The position numbers were made by a program, and so were the translations under genes. Shown here piece by piece: positions 26,814 through 34,478 of a stretch of 64,000 nt of DNA. This DNA comes from Bog-756 sp963696495. GTDB taxonomy: Bacteria; Actinomycetota; Acidimicrobiia; Acidimicrobiales; RAAP-2. Numbering within the stretch: position 1 is the first letter of the stretch; every line of letters starts with the position of its first letter. The notes beneath the pieces are model-generated. The model did no database searches and was not told the origin of the DNA. It saw only the letters and a program-made list of their open reading frames with translations. The DNA is taken from assembly GCA_963696495.1 (NCBI GenBank), contig CAVOKJ010000004.1, positions 248,001-312,000 of the forward strand. Reading direction: 5' to 3'.

Positions 26814-27023
26814 GTGCTCTGGGCGGAATGGAACCGCCAGGGGTGCGGTTGGCAGGTGTTGAGCGTTTGGGGGGTGGATCCGCCGGAGGTGCGACGGGAT
26901 CCACGGGCAGCGGCAGTGCTGAGGAGTTGGCAACTGGGTTATCGGGAACACGACCAGAGGTTCGGAGCAGGCGGATCCGAACTCCCACCCCGCGTCCGGG
27001 GTGAGCGGGCACAGAGAGGGTAG
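26814..27023 (+). CDS. Small hypothetical protein upstream of cysH
   Basis: 69 codons from GTG 26814, with a protein-like, Trp- and charge-rich composition (VLWAEWNRQGCGWQVLSVWG, VLRSWQLGYREHDQRF) unlike frame shadows. Its TAG overlaps the GTG start of cysH by one base, suggesting coupling. The same frame stays open and plausible upstream (RVEAIREVLW) back to 26760 but has no ATG/GTG/TTG there, so the true start could be a rare codon (ATT 26805), or the 5' end may have decayed. I do not recognise the family. Confidence 0.45.
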   Translation: MLWAEWNRQGCGWQVLSVWGVDPPEVRRDPRAAAVLRSWQLGYREHDQRFGAGGSELPPRVRGERAQRG

Positions 27024-27712
27024 TGAAAGTGAGCATCGTGGCGAGTAAGTCCGAGTTGTTGGAGCTGGGCGGGGAGATGGACGTGCAGTCGGCGGCCTTC
27101 GAGACGGCACCGGCCGGCCTGGTCGTGGCCTGGGCGATCGATCGCTTCGGGCCGAGGTTGTCCATGGCCGCGTCGTTCCAGGATGCCGTGCTCATCGACA
27201 TCGCCGTGGCCGTCGAGCCCACGATCGAGGTCGTGTTCCTCGACACGGGCTCGCACTTTCCCGAGACGCTCGAGTACGTGGAGACCGTCCGGTCCCGCTA
27301 CGACCTGAACCTGACCGTGACCAAGCCGGTCGAGGGTGCCGACCAGTGGCCGTGCGGGAGCGCCCAGTGCTGTGAGTTCCGCAAGGTCCGCCCGCTGAAG
27401 CAGGCACTGGCGGGCAAGGACGCGTGGATGACGGGCGTCAAGCGGGTGGACGCGTCCACCCGCCGGGAGGCCCCGATCGTGGCCTACGACGAGAGCTGGG
27501 GCATGGTGAAGGTGAATCCGCTGGCCACCTGGACCGAAGAGGACGTCACCGGCTACGCCCTGGACCACGACCTTCCCCAGCATCCCCTGGTGGCCAAGGG
27601 GTATCTCTCCATCGGGTGCGCCCCGACCACCAGGCCGGTGTCGATCGGTGAGGACCCCCGGGCCGGAAGGTGGTCCGACTCGGACAAGGTTGAGTGCGGA
27701 TTGCACCTCTGA
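27023..27712 (+). CDS. cysH: APS/PAPS reductase with altered Fe-S ligand
   Basis: Thioredoxin-dependent reductase making sulfite from (phospho)adenylyl sulfate. 229 residues. Family features: SMAASFQDAVLID (nucleotide loop), FLDTGSHFPETLEY, GVKRVDASTRR, KVNPLATWTEEDV, and the C-terminal ECGLHL with the catalytic Cys (about C225). Fe-S type APS reductases bind 4Fe-4S with CC plus CxxC. Here C116-C117 (QCCEFRKVRPL) and C199 are present, but the last ligand is Thr202 (GCAPTTRP instead of the usual CAPC). GTG 27023 is the start. The next gene begins 2 bp after the stop. Assignment secure; cluster state uncertain. Confidence 0.93.
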   Translation: MKVSIVASKSELLELGGEMDVQSAAFETAPAGLVVAWAIDRFGPRLSMAASFQDAVLIDIAVAVEPTIEVVFLDTGSHFPETLEYVETVRSRYDLNLTVTKPVEGADQWPCGSAQCCEFRKVRPLKQALAGKDAWMTGVKRVDASTRREAPIVAYDESWGMVKVNPLATWTEEDVTGYALDHDLPQHPLVAKGYLSIGCAPTTRPVSIGEDPRAGRWSDSDKVECGLHL

Positions 27713-27713
27713 C

Positions 27714-29804
27714 ATGGCCAAGGACCGGGACGAGCTCTACGGGCTCAACATCCGTGGGACCGACCGCCCGATGCCCTTCGTCAACCCCTACCGGACCAAG
27801 GGTGAGCTGAACGAGATCGAGCAGTGGAAGCTCGAGCGGCACCCCCTCGAGATCGCCGAGGCCATCATCGACACCTACTCCAAGGAGGGGCCGGCGGGCA
27901 TCGCCAAGGTCCCCGGCGAGGTCGAGCGTCTGAAGTGGGCGGGCATCTACCCCCAGAAGCAGGGTGGCGACGCCTTCATGATGAGGGTCAAGGTGCCGGG
28001 CGGCTTCCTCACGGCTCCGCAGATGCGTGAGATCGGGGTGGCCGCCGACGCCTTCGGCGAGGGGCCCGACGGAACCGAGAGCCGGGTCTTCGGCTCCCGG
28101 TACGCCGACCTGACCACGAGGCAGACCGTGCAGATCCACTGGCTCCGGATCGAGGACATCCCGCGCATCTGGCGCCGCTTCGCCGCCGTCGGCCTGACCA
28201 CGGTCCAGGCCTGCGGGGACTCCGCCCGCAACGTGCTCAGCTGTCCGGTGTCCGGTGTCGATGCCCACGAGGCCTTCGACGCGCTGCCGGTCGCCCGGGC
28301 CGTCTCGGACTTCTTCACCGGCAACCGCGAGTACGCCAACCTCCCCCGCAAGTTCAAGATGTCGGTCACCGGCTGCGTGGAGGACTGCGCCCAGGCGGAG
28401 ATCAACGACATCGGCCTGTGGCCGGCCCGGTCCGAGGACGGCACCCTCGGATTCAACCTGTTGGCCGGAGGTGGCCTGTCCGACGGTGAGCGCATGGCCT
28501 CGGACATCGACGTCTTCGTGCGGACCGACCAGGCCGTCGAGGTCACCCGGGCCATCGCCCAGCTCTTCGGCGAACTGGGGAACCGTGAGAACCGCGGCCT
28601 GGCCCGCATGCGCTATCTGGTCCAGGAGCTCGGGCCAGAGGGGTTCCGCGCCGAGCTCGCCACCCGGGCCCGGTTCGAGCTGGTGCCGGCGGGCGAGAGC
28701 CTCACCCGCCGCTACCGGGGGGACCATGTCGGCGTCCACCCACAGAAGGAGCCCGGGCTCGTCTACGTGGGCTGCTCGGTCCCGGTGGGTCGGATGGTCG
28801 GGCTCGAGCTGGTCGAGGCGGCCCGTCTGGCCGAGACGTACGGTGACGGGACCATCCGAATCGGCACCGACCAGAACATCACCTTCACCGGCGTGCCCGA
28901 GGAGCGGCTCGACGCCCTGTTGGCCGAGGACCTCCTGCAGAAGTACTCGCCCTATCCGGGCCCGTTCACCCGGGGGGTCGTGGCCTGCACCGGCTCGGAG
29001 TTCTGCCGCTACGCCATCGTCGAGACCAAGGAGCGTGCGGTCAAGTGGGCCCGCTTCCTCGACGAGCAGCTGGCCGGTGAGCAGGTCGGCGCGGTGCCGG
29101 TGCCCGGTGGCCGTTCGGGACCCAAGGAGGACGCCGGGGTCATCCGCATGCACTTCTCCGGCTGCTCGGCCAGCTGCGCCCAGCCCCAGATCGCCGACAT
29201 CGGCTTCCGGGGCGAGGTGGCCCACGTCGGGAACCACCTGGCCGAGGCGGTCGACATCGGCATGGGCGGCTCGCTCGGAGCCGAGCCCGGCTTCATCGAC
29301 TGGATCGAGCACGCCCGGCCGGTCAACGACGTCCCCGATGCCCTGCTGCGGGTGGTCCGCCGCTACCAGTCGGAGCGACGGGAGGACGAGCCCTTCTACA
29401 ACTGGGCCCGGCGGGTTCCCGGTGACGAACTGCGACGGACGCTGGCCGAGGACGGGACGGGCACCCCGGGCACTCCGGTGACCCTCGTCACCGACCGGCC
29501 GCCGGCGACCAAGCGCTCGCCGGGAGGGACGAGGTCGAAACGGCCGAAGGCCGGGGCGACGAAGCAGAAGGCATCCGCAGCGCCGACGACCAAGGCGAAG
29601 GGGACCCCGACGGGGTCGCGCCAGCAGACCAAACCGGCATCGGCATCGGTGACGACGTCGAAGCGGTCGCCGGCGGGTGCGGAGAAGCCCGCGGGGTCGG
29701 CGACGTCCGCTGCGTCCACGGCTCGCCGGGCCACCAAGCCGGCACGGACGTCGGCACGGACGTCGGCCCGGGCCGGCACCCCAGCAGCAAAGGAACGCCG
29801 ATGA
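27714..29804 (+). CDS. Siroheme sulfite/nitrite reductase with basic C-terminal tail
   Basis: NirA/Sir-type enzyme carrying out six-electron reduction of sulfite to sulfide (or nitrite to ammonia). 696 residues. Two ferredoxin-reductase-like repeats with siroheme contacts (RQTVQIHWLRIEDIP, DSARNVLSCPVSG, KFKMSVTGCVEDCAQAEINDIG). The 4Fe-4S/siroheme cysteines are CTGSEFC (C425, C431) and CSASC (C484, C488). Next to cysH and a siroheme gene, sulfite is the likelier substrate. From about residue 590 the protein ends in about 105 residues of Lys/Ala/Thr/Ser/Arg/Pro low complexity resembling histone H1 tails, not normal for the family. Its stop overlaps the next ATG by 4 nt (ATGA). ATG 27714 chosen from homology and spacing. 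Confidence 0.93.
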   Translation: MAKDRDELYGLNIRGTDRPMPFVNPYRTKGELNEIEQWKLERHPLEIAEAIIDTYSKEGPAGIAKVPGEVERLKWAGIYPQKQGGDAFMMRVKVPGGFLTAPQMREIGVAADAFGEGPDGTESRVFGSRYADLTTRQTVQIHWLRIEDIPRIWRRFAAVGLTTVQACGDSARNVLSCPVSGVDAHEAFDALPVARAVSDFFTGNREYANLPRKFKMSVTGCVEDCAQAEINDIGLWPARSEDGTLGFNLLAGGGLSDGERMASDIDVFVRTDQAVEVTRAIAQLFGELGNRENRGLARMRYLVQELGPEGFRAELATRARFELVPAGESLTRRYRGDHVGVHPQKEPGLVYVGCSVPVGRMVGLELVEAARLAETYGDGTIRIGTDQNITFTGVPEERLDALLAEDLLQKYSPYPGPFTRGVVACTGSEFCRYAIVETKERAVKWARFLDEQLAGEQVGAVPVPGGRSGPKEDAGVIRMHFSGCSASCAQPQIADIGFRGEVAHVGNHLAEAVDIGMGGSLGAEPGFIDWIEHARPVNDVPDALLRVVRRYQSERREDEPFYNWARRVPGDELRRTLAEDGTGTPGTPVTLVTDRPPATKRSPGGTRSKRPKAGATKQKASAAPTTKAKGTPTGSRQQTKPASASVTTSKRSPAGAEKPAGSATSAASTARRATKPARTSARTSARAGTPAAKERR

Positions 29805-31102
29805 AGGCCTACCGCATCCGTGACGAGATGAACGGCATCGCCGAGCCTCCGGGCAAGACATGGTTCTGGGAGCTCCAGGCCGGTGTCATTGATGCCGGAC
29901 GGTGCATCCAGTGCGGAACGTGCGTGGCCGCGTGCCCCTCCAACTCCATCGGGATCGACGAGGACACCGACCTGCCCGAGCTGGTCAAGATGTGCACCGG
30001 CTGCTCGCTGTGCTGGGACTTCTGCCCGCGGGGTGGTCTGCGGTACGAGGCGCTGTGGCCCCCGTCGACACCGATGGCCGACGACGCGCCGACCGCCACC
30101 GATGGTGGGGGCGGGGTCGGGGCCGCGGTCGGGGCCGTCGTGCGCGCCGATTCCTCCGACAACTACTGGAAGATCACCGGTGGTCCTCCCGGCGACGGTC
30201 TCGGGGCGGTGATGGACTCCTACGCGGTCCGTGCCGGGGCGCGGCCGGACTACGCCCAGGACGGAGGGGTGGTCTCCGCACTGCTGGTCGCCGCGCTGGC
30301 CGGCGGTGAGATCGACGGTGCCCTCGTCACCCGTCCGAGCGACGACCCGGACGAACCGTGGAAGGGCGTCGCCCACCTGGCCACCACCGCCAAGGAGATC
30401 GTCGATGCCGCCGGCAGCTACTACAACCAGACCATGGCTCTGGCCGAGTTGGACCTGTCCCGATACGACCTGCCCCCCAAGCCCCGCATCGCTGTGGTGG
30501 GCACCCCCTGCGAGATCCAGGGCATCCGTGCCATGCAGTCCCGTCGGTGGCCGACCGGTGCCCACCGCATCGACTCGGTGGTCCTGACCATCGCGCTGCT
30601 CTGCACCAAGAGCTTCGACTACCAGGGTCTGATGCTCCAGCTCCTCCACGAGGACCGCGGCATCGACCTCGAACGGGTCAGCAAGGTCGACGTGATCCGG
30701 GGCCGCATGATCGTCGAGTACCGGGACGGCGAGCTGGCCGTCGACGAGCCGATCAAGAACTTCCACGGCGCCGCGCTGAAGGGGTGCGACGAATGCGCGG
30801 ACTTCTTGGGGAGGAGCGCCGACCTGTCGGTCGGGAGCGTGGGCTCGATGGACGGATGGAGCAGCGTCCTCGTCCGGACCGAGCGGGGTCGGCGCGCCCT
30901 GGACAACGCCCGCGGCCGCCTCGACTTCCGTGAGCTCGACACGCCGGAGGCCCTGGTGAAGCTGGACAACTTCGACAAGCGGATCGCCTTTGACAGCCTG
31001 CGCCGGACGTTCGACCCCGATGCGCCGCTGTTCATCGACTACGCCGAGCACGTGGCCGACTACGGGGACAGTGACCGGGCCCCGGTCGTCGCCGACCGTT
31101 GA
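29801..31102 (+). CDS. FrhB-family F420H2 (or ferredoxin) oxidoreductase with two 4Fe-4S motifs
   Basis: 433 residues. The N-terminus holds two ferredoxin-type motifs, C35xxC38xxC41xxxC45P and C65xxC68xxC71xxxC75P. After a Gly/Ala linker come the coenzyme F420 hydrogenase/dehydrogenase beta subunit N-domain (YAQDGGVVSALLVAALAGGEIDGAL) and C-domain (VGTPCEIQGIRAM, LLCTKSFDYQGL, KGCDECADF). This is the FpoF/FqoF-like layout that takes electrons from reduced F420. The 4-nt overlap with the siroheme reductase strongly implies it is that enzyme's electron donor. It resembles the N-terminal half of methanogen Fsr as a separate polypeptide. Use of ferredoxin or NAD(P)H instead of F420 cannot be excluded. 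Confidence 0.85.
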   Translation: MKAYRIRDEMNGIAEPPGKTWFWELQAGVIDAGRCIQCGTCVAACPSNSIGIDEDTDLPELVKMCTGCSLCWDFCPRGGLRYEALWPPSTPMADDAPTATDGGGGVGAAVGAVVRADSSDNYWKITGGPPGDGLGAVMDSYAVRAGARPDYAQDGGVVSALLVAALAGGEIDGALVTRPSDDPDEPWKGVAHLATTAKEIVDAAGSYYNQTMALAELDLSRYDLPPKPRIAVVGTPCEIQGIRAMQSRRWPTGAHRIDSVVLTIALLCTKSFDYQGLMLQLLHEDRGIDLERVSKVDVIRGRMIVEYRDGELAVDEPIKNFHGAALKGCDECADFLGRSADLSVGSVGSMDGWSSVLVRTERGRRALDNARGRLDFRELDTPEALVKLDNFDKRIAFDSLRRTFDPDAPLFIDYAEHVADYGDSDRAPVVADR

Positions 31103-31123
31103 GTCGATGGAGCAGATGAGTCG

Positions 31124-31528
31124 ATGGCACGGGAACCGGTTGCACCGGAGGGCCACCAGGTCGGATCCGTGAGCGCCAGCAGCGTCTTCGACGATGACTG
31201 GGAGGGCATCACTCTGGAGCTGCCCGAGGAGCCGGTCGAGCTGCGTTCGGCACTCCGGGATGCACTGCTCGACGGGAAGCAGTGGCGCGACGGGTTGGAC
31301 GACGACCTCTGCATCGGCCGGTGGCTCTGGGAGCGATGGGGCCTGTCCCTCGAGCACGAGGGGCTCGACCGGGACGGGTTCTTCGACGCGCTCGAGGCCA
31401 ACCGCCGCGAGCTGTGGCTGTGGCTGGTGGGCGAGCGTCAGTGGGTCCAGTTCCTCGAGGGCCAGGCCGGTAGGATCGTCCGGCGCCTGCCCAGCGCCGG
31501 CGGGTCGTCGGCGACTGACGCCGACTGA
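31124..31528 (+). CDS. Conserved-looking acidic Trp-rich hypothetical protein
   Basis: 134 residues from ATG 31124; a GTG about 45 bp further in (before SASSVFDDDWEG) is an alternative start. The core (LPEEPVELRSALRDALLDGKQW, DDDLCIGRWLWERWG, LWLWLVGERQWVQFLEG) is rich in Trp, Leu, Asp and Glu with regular helix spacing, which looks like a real soluble helical protein. It is 21 bp after the FrhB-like gene, so probably the fourth or fifth gene of the sulfur operon. I do not recognise the family. Confidence 0.65.
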   Translation: MAREPVAPEGHQVGSVSASSVFDDDWEGITLELPEEPVELRSALRDALLDGKQWRDGLDDDLCIGRWLWERWGLSLEHEGLDRDGFFDALEANRRELWLWLVGERQWVQFLEGQAGRIVRRLPSAGGSSATDAD

Positions 31529-31613
31529 CACCGAGAAGCACCGACTGACACCGAGCATCCGGCCCGTCGACCGGAGCGCCGACCGGACCGAACCACGAGA
31601 CGAAGGGGAGCCC

Positions 31614-32135
31614 ATGCCGAACGTCGACGTCCCGACCGGAAAGGATCCCCTGGTCTACGTGTGGACCGAACTGGCCACGCCGCTGACCTCGGCGGCCGGC
31701 GCCTACAGCGGTGCGGTCTACGAGAAGTCGTCGTTGTCGTTGCGCGAGTTCGAGGCGGCGCGCATCACCATGGCCGGCATCAACCAGTGCGCCGTCTGCA
31801 TCGACTGGCGCACAGCGCGGGATGTCCCCGCCCGGTCTGCCGATCCCGACGAGGTCCCCGAGGAGTTCTACGACGCGGTGCGGGGCGGCCGGTGGGACGG
31901 GCTGACGGCGCGGGAGGTCCTGGCGGCCGAGTTCGCCCGGCGTTATGCCACCGATCACCTGGGGATGGACCAGCCGTTCTGGGACCGGCTCCACGCCGTG
32001 TACGAGGACGACGAGCTCGTGGACCTGGCCCTGTGCGTGGGCTCGTGGCTGGCCTTGGGCCGGTTCAACCAGGTGTTCGACATCGACGGGGCCTGCCGGA
32101 TACCTGGGCCCCTCGCCCATTCGGACGATCGCTGA
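31614..32135 (+). CDS. Carboxymuconolactone decarboxylase/AhpD-like protein
   Basis: 173-residue all-helical protein with the AhpD-fold thiol motif CAVC in ITMAGINQCAVCIDWRTARDV. Members act as alkylhydroperoxidase-type redox proteins or as lactone decarboxylases; the CxxC favours a thiol redox role. The ATG at 31614 has a good ribosome site (AAGGGGAG). It lies about 85 bp after the unknown gene and just upstream of an EthD-like gene. The link to the sulfur operon is positional only. Confidence 0.82.
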   Translation: MPNVDVPTGKDPLVYVWTELATPLTSAAGAYSGAVYEKSSLSLREFEAARITMAGINQCAVCIDWRTARDVPARSADPDEVPEEFYDAVRGGRWDGLTAREVLAAEFARRYATDHLGMDQPFWDRLHAVYEDDELVDLALCVGSWLALGRFNQVFDIDGACRIPGPLAHSDDR

Positions 32136-32150
32136 CCCGGAGCGGCCCAC

Positions 32151-32882
32151 GTGGAGAAGCTGATCTATCTGGTGTGGTCCGACGGCGCCGACGAGTCCGG
32201 GGACGCGCTACGGGACCGCCTGCTCGACGAGGTGGCACCGCGCCTGGTGGCCGCGGGGGTGAAGGGCCTCGGGATCAATGTCCACGACGGTGAGGCGGAA
32301 CGGGCGCCGTCGCCGGCCCCGGCTCCGGAGGGCGAGGTGCCCCATGCCGCCGAGGTATCGGTCTGGCTCGACTCCTACGAGAAGCGGAACGGGGTGGAGG
32401 CGGTGCTGGGGTCGTTGGGCCATCGGACGGCGGGCTACCTGGTGGTCGAGTCGCTCTACGACGACTACGGCACCACCCCGTACGCCGCCGCCCGCACATG
32501 GCCGGACGGTGAGCGCTCGCCCGGCGTGCTGACCGTGGCCCTGATCCATCGACCGACCGGCCTCGGGTACCGGGAATGGATCACCCGCTGGCACGGCACG
32601 CAGTCCCCGGTGTCCGCCGAGCTGCAGCCCCGGACCCGCTATGTCCGCAACGAGGTCGTGCGCTCGCTCACGGAGGGAGCGCCCGAGATCGGGGGCATCG
32701 TCGAGGAGGGTTGGCCGTCGGCCGAGCACGTCGCCGATCCCCTGTTGTTCTTCAATGCCGCTTCGCCCGAGGAGCTCGACGCCAACGTGTCGCGGATGAT
32801 CGCCAGCGTCGATGCCTGCCTCGACCTGGGCCGGCTCCGAAGCTCGACCATGAGCGAGTACCTGATCAAGTCGCTCGCCTGA
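32151..32882 (+). CDS. EthD-domain-like dimeric alpha+beta protein
   Basis: 243 residues; two ferredoxin-like (EthD-type) half-domains: an N-terminal one (EKLIYLVWSDGADESGDALRDRL) and a C-terminal one with the RPTGLGYREWITRWHGTQSPVSAELQPRTRYVRNEV pattern, where WHGTQSP corresponds to the conserved WHxxHxP-like segment. Proteins of this kind accompany monooxygenase or acyl-CoA genes in actinobacteria and have no settled activity. GTG 32151 lies 15 bp after the AhpD-like stop, so cotranscription is likely. Confidence 0.7.
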   Translation: MEKLIYLVWSDGADESGDALRDRLLDEVAPRLVAAGVKGLGINVHDGEAERAPSPAPAPEGEVPHAAEVSVWLDSYEKRNGVEAVLGSLGHRTAGYLVVESLYDDYGTTPYAAARTWPDGERSPGVLTVALIHRPTGLGYREWITRWHGTQSPVSAELQPRTRYVRNEVVRSLTEGAPEIGGIVEEGWPSAEHVADPLLFFNAASPEELDANVSRMIASVDACLDLGRLRSSTMSEYLIKSLA

Positions 32883-32974
32883 CCGCCCCGCCCGACCGCC
32901 TCGCCCGGGATCATCGGCTCCCCGCAGGACCGGGCCCGCACCGGAGGCTTCTTTCATCACCTACGCTCGTGCCT

Positions 32975-32991
32975 CGGTCACAGAGTGACCG
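32975..32991. promoter_or_regulatory. 17-bp inverted repeat upstream of ychF
   Basis: CGGTCAC-AGA-GTGACCG is a perfect 7-bp inverted repeat 31 bp before the ychF start. It could be an operator or an mRNA stem; the upstream CTTTCATCACCTACGCT may hold promoter elements but no clear pair is visible. Confidence 0.4.
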
Positions 32992-33021
32992 GGCCCGGCA
33001 CGTATTCGGAGGGAATCACCC

Positions 33022-34110
33022 GTGGGACTGTCCATCGGCATCGTCGGCCTCCCCAACGTGGGGAAGTCCACCCTGTTCAACGCCCTGACCCGCAACGAGG
33101 CCCTGGCCGCCAACTACCCGTTCGCCACGATCGAGCCCAACGTCGGGGTGGTGGCCGTCCCCGATCCTCGACTGGACCGGCTGGCCGAGCTGTTCGAGAG
33201 CAAGGAGATCATCCCGGCGATGGTGACCTTCGTCGACATCGCCGGGATCGTGAAGGGGGCCTCGGAGGGCGAGGGCCTGGGCAACAAATTCCTGGCCGCC
33301 ATCAGGGAGAGTGATGCCATCTGTCAGGTGGTGCGGGTGTTCACGGATCCCGACGTGATCCACGTGGACGGCAAGATCGCCCCGGCCGACGACATCGAGA
33401 CGATCAACACAGAGCTGATCCTCGCCGACCTCCAGACCGTGGAGAACCGGTTGGTGAAGCTGGCCAAGGAGTCTCGCAAACAGCCCGAGCTCGTCCCCGT
33501 CATGAAGGCGGCCGAGCAGGCACGGGCCATTCTCGACAGCGGACAGACCATCACCTCGGCCGTGTCGGCCGGAGTGATCGACCCCGAGCCGCTCCGGGAT
33601 CTCCACCTGCTCAGCGCCAAGCCGTTCATCTACGTGTTCAACGTCGACGAGGGCTCCCTCGGCGACGAGGCCTTGCGCGCCGAGTTGAGCGAACTGGTGG
33701 CCCCGGCCGAGGCGGTCGTGGTGAGCGCCCAGATCGAGGCCGAGGTGGCGGCGCTGGATCCGGGCGACGCGGCGGAGCTGCTCGCCGGGTACGGCCAGGA
33801 GCAGTCCGGCCTGGTCCAGTTGGTGCACGTCGGCTTCTCGACCCTCGGCCTGCAGACCTTCCTCACCGCCGGACCCAAGGAGTCACGAGCCTGGACCATC
33901 CACGTCGGCGACACCGCGCCCCAGGCGGCCGGAACCATCCACACGGACTTCGAGCGCGGGTTCATCAAGGCGGAGATCGTCAGCTACGAGGACCTCGTGG
34001 CGGCCGGCTCCATCGCCGCCGTTCGTGCCGCAGGTCGGGCCCGGGTGGAGGGCAAGGACTACGTCATGCAGGACGGCGACGTCGTGGAGTTCCGCTTCAA
34101 CGTGTCCTGA
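33022..34110 (+). CDS. ychF: Ribosome-binding ATPase YchF (Obg family)
   Basis: 362-residue universal P-loop NTPase of the Obg family that prefers ATP and associates with ribosomes. Motifs: GLPNVGKST (residues 8-16), the switch II region DIAGIVKGASEGEGLGNKFL, FNVDEGS in place of NKxD (the ATP-specificity change), a coiled-coil insertion, and a C-terminal TGS domain (RAWTIHVGDTAPQAAGTIHTDFERGF). GTG 33022 has GGAGGGAAT upstream. Monocistronic by appearance. Secure. Confidence 0.96.
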   Translation: MGLSIGIVGLPNVGKSTLFNALTRNEALAANYPFATIEPNVGVVAVPDPRLDRLAELFESKEIIPAMVTFVDIAGIVKGASEGEGLGNKFLAAIRESDAICQVVRVFTDPDVIHVDGKIAPADDIETINTELILADLQTVENRLVKLAKESRKQPELVPVMKAAEQARAILDSGQTITSAVSAGVIDPEPLRDLHLLSAKPFIYVFNVDEGSLGDEALRAELSELVAPAEAVVVSAQIEAEVAALDPGDAAELLAGYGQEQSGLVQLVHVGFSTLGLQTFLTAGPKESRAWTIHVGDTAPQAAGTIHTDFERGFIKAEIVSYEDLVAAGSIAAVRAAGRARVEGKDYVMQDGDVVEFRFNVS

Positions 34111-34339
34111 GTGGGCGCTCGACGCGCTGAGGGTCGGTCTGGGCCTCGGAGACCAGGCGCTGGAGGTCCGTGCCCTGCCAGCCGTGCCGCTCGAGGAATG
34201 CGGCCGGGAGCTTGACGATGCCAACTGACCCGGCGGCCGCCTCGAGCGTGATCTCGGCGAAGCGGTCGAGCCCTTCGGGTGTGTCCCCCACGCCCCAGGC
34301 ATCCAGAATGGCGCCGGAGGGGTCCAGGCCCCATGCCAA
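34097..34339 (-). pseudogene. pyrF: pyrF fragment: N-terminal part of orotidine-5'-phosphate decarboxylase
   Basis: On the minus strand, a frame reads AWGLDPSGAILDAWG, then GLDRFAEITLEAAAGSVGIVK and LPAAFLERHGW, which matches the first 70 or so residues of the type-2 (subfamily 2) OMP decarboxylase: GLDPS substrate loop, then the VxPQSAFFERxG-like region. The frame then ends (TGA) inside the 3' end of ychF; the catalytic DAKRGD part is absent. Only TTG 34339 offers a start, and homology should extend a little upstream. This is a truncated relic, so a functional pyrF must be elsewhere. Confidence 0.7.
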
Positions 34340-34445
34340 CGGTTCGACGCCTGATGGAGGCGGGCTCCGGAGTTCATCGCCGAGCGACCACGTTCTCCGT
34401 CTTCGGACGAGGGACGTCCTCGCGTGGCACCGCCCCTATTCTCTG

Positions 34446-34478
34446 TTGATGGGTTGGACCAGTTGATGGGTTGGACCA
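34446..34478. repeat. 17-bp tandem duplication at the GNAT start
   Basis: TTGATGGGTTGGACCA occurs at 34446 and again at 34463, a recent-looking duplication that doubles the start codon context. Confidence 0.85.
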
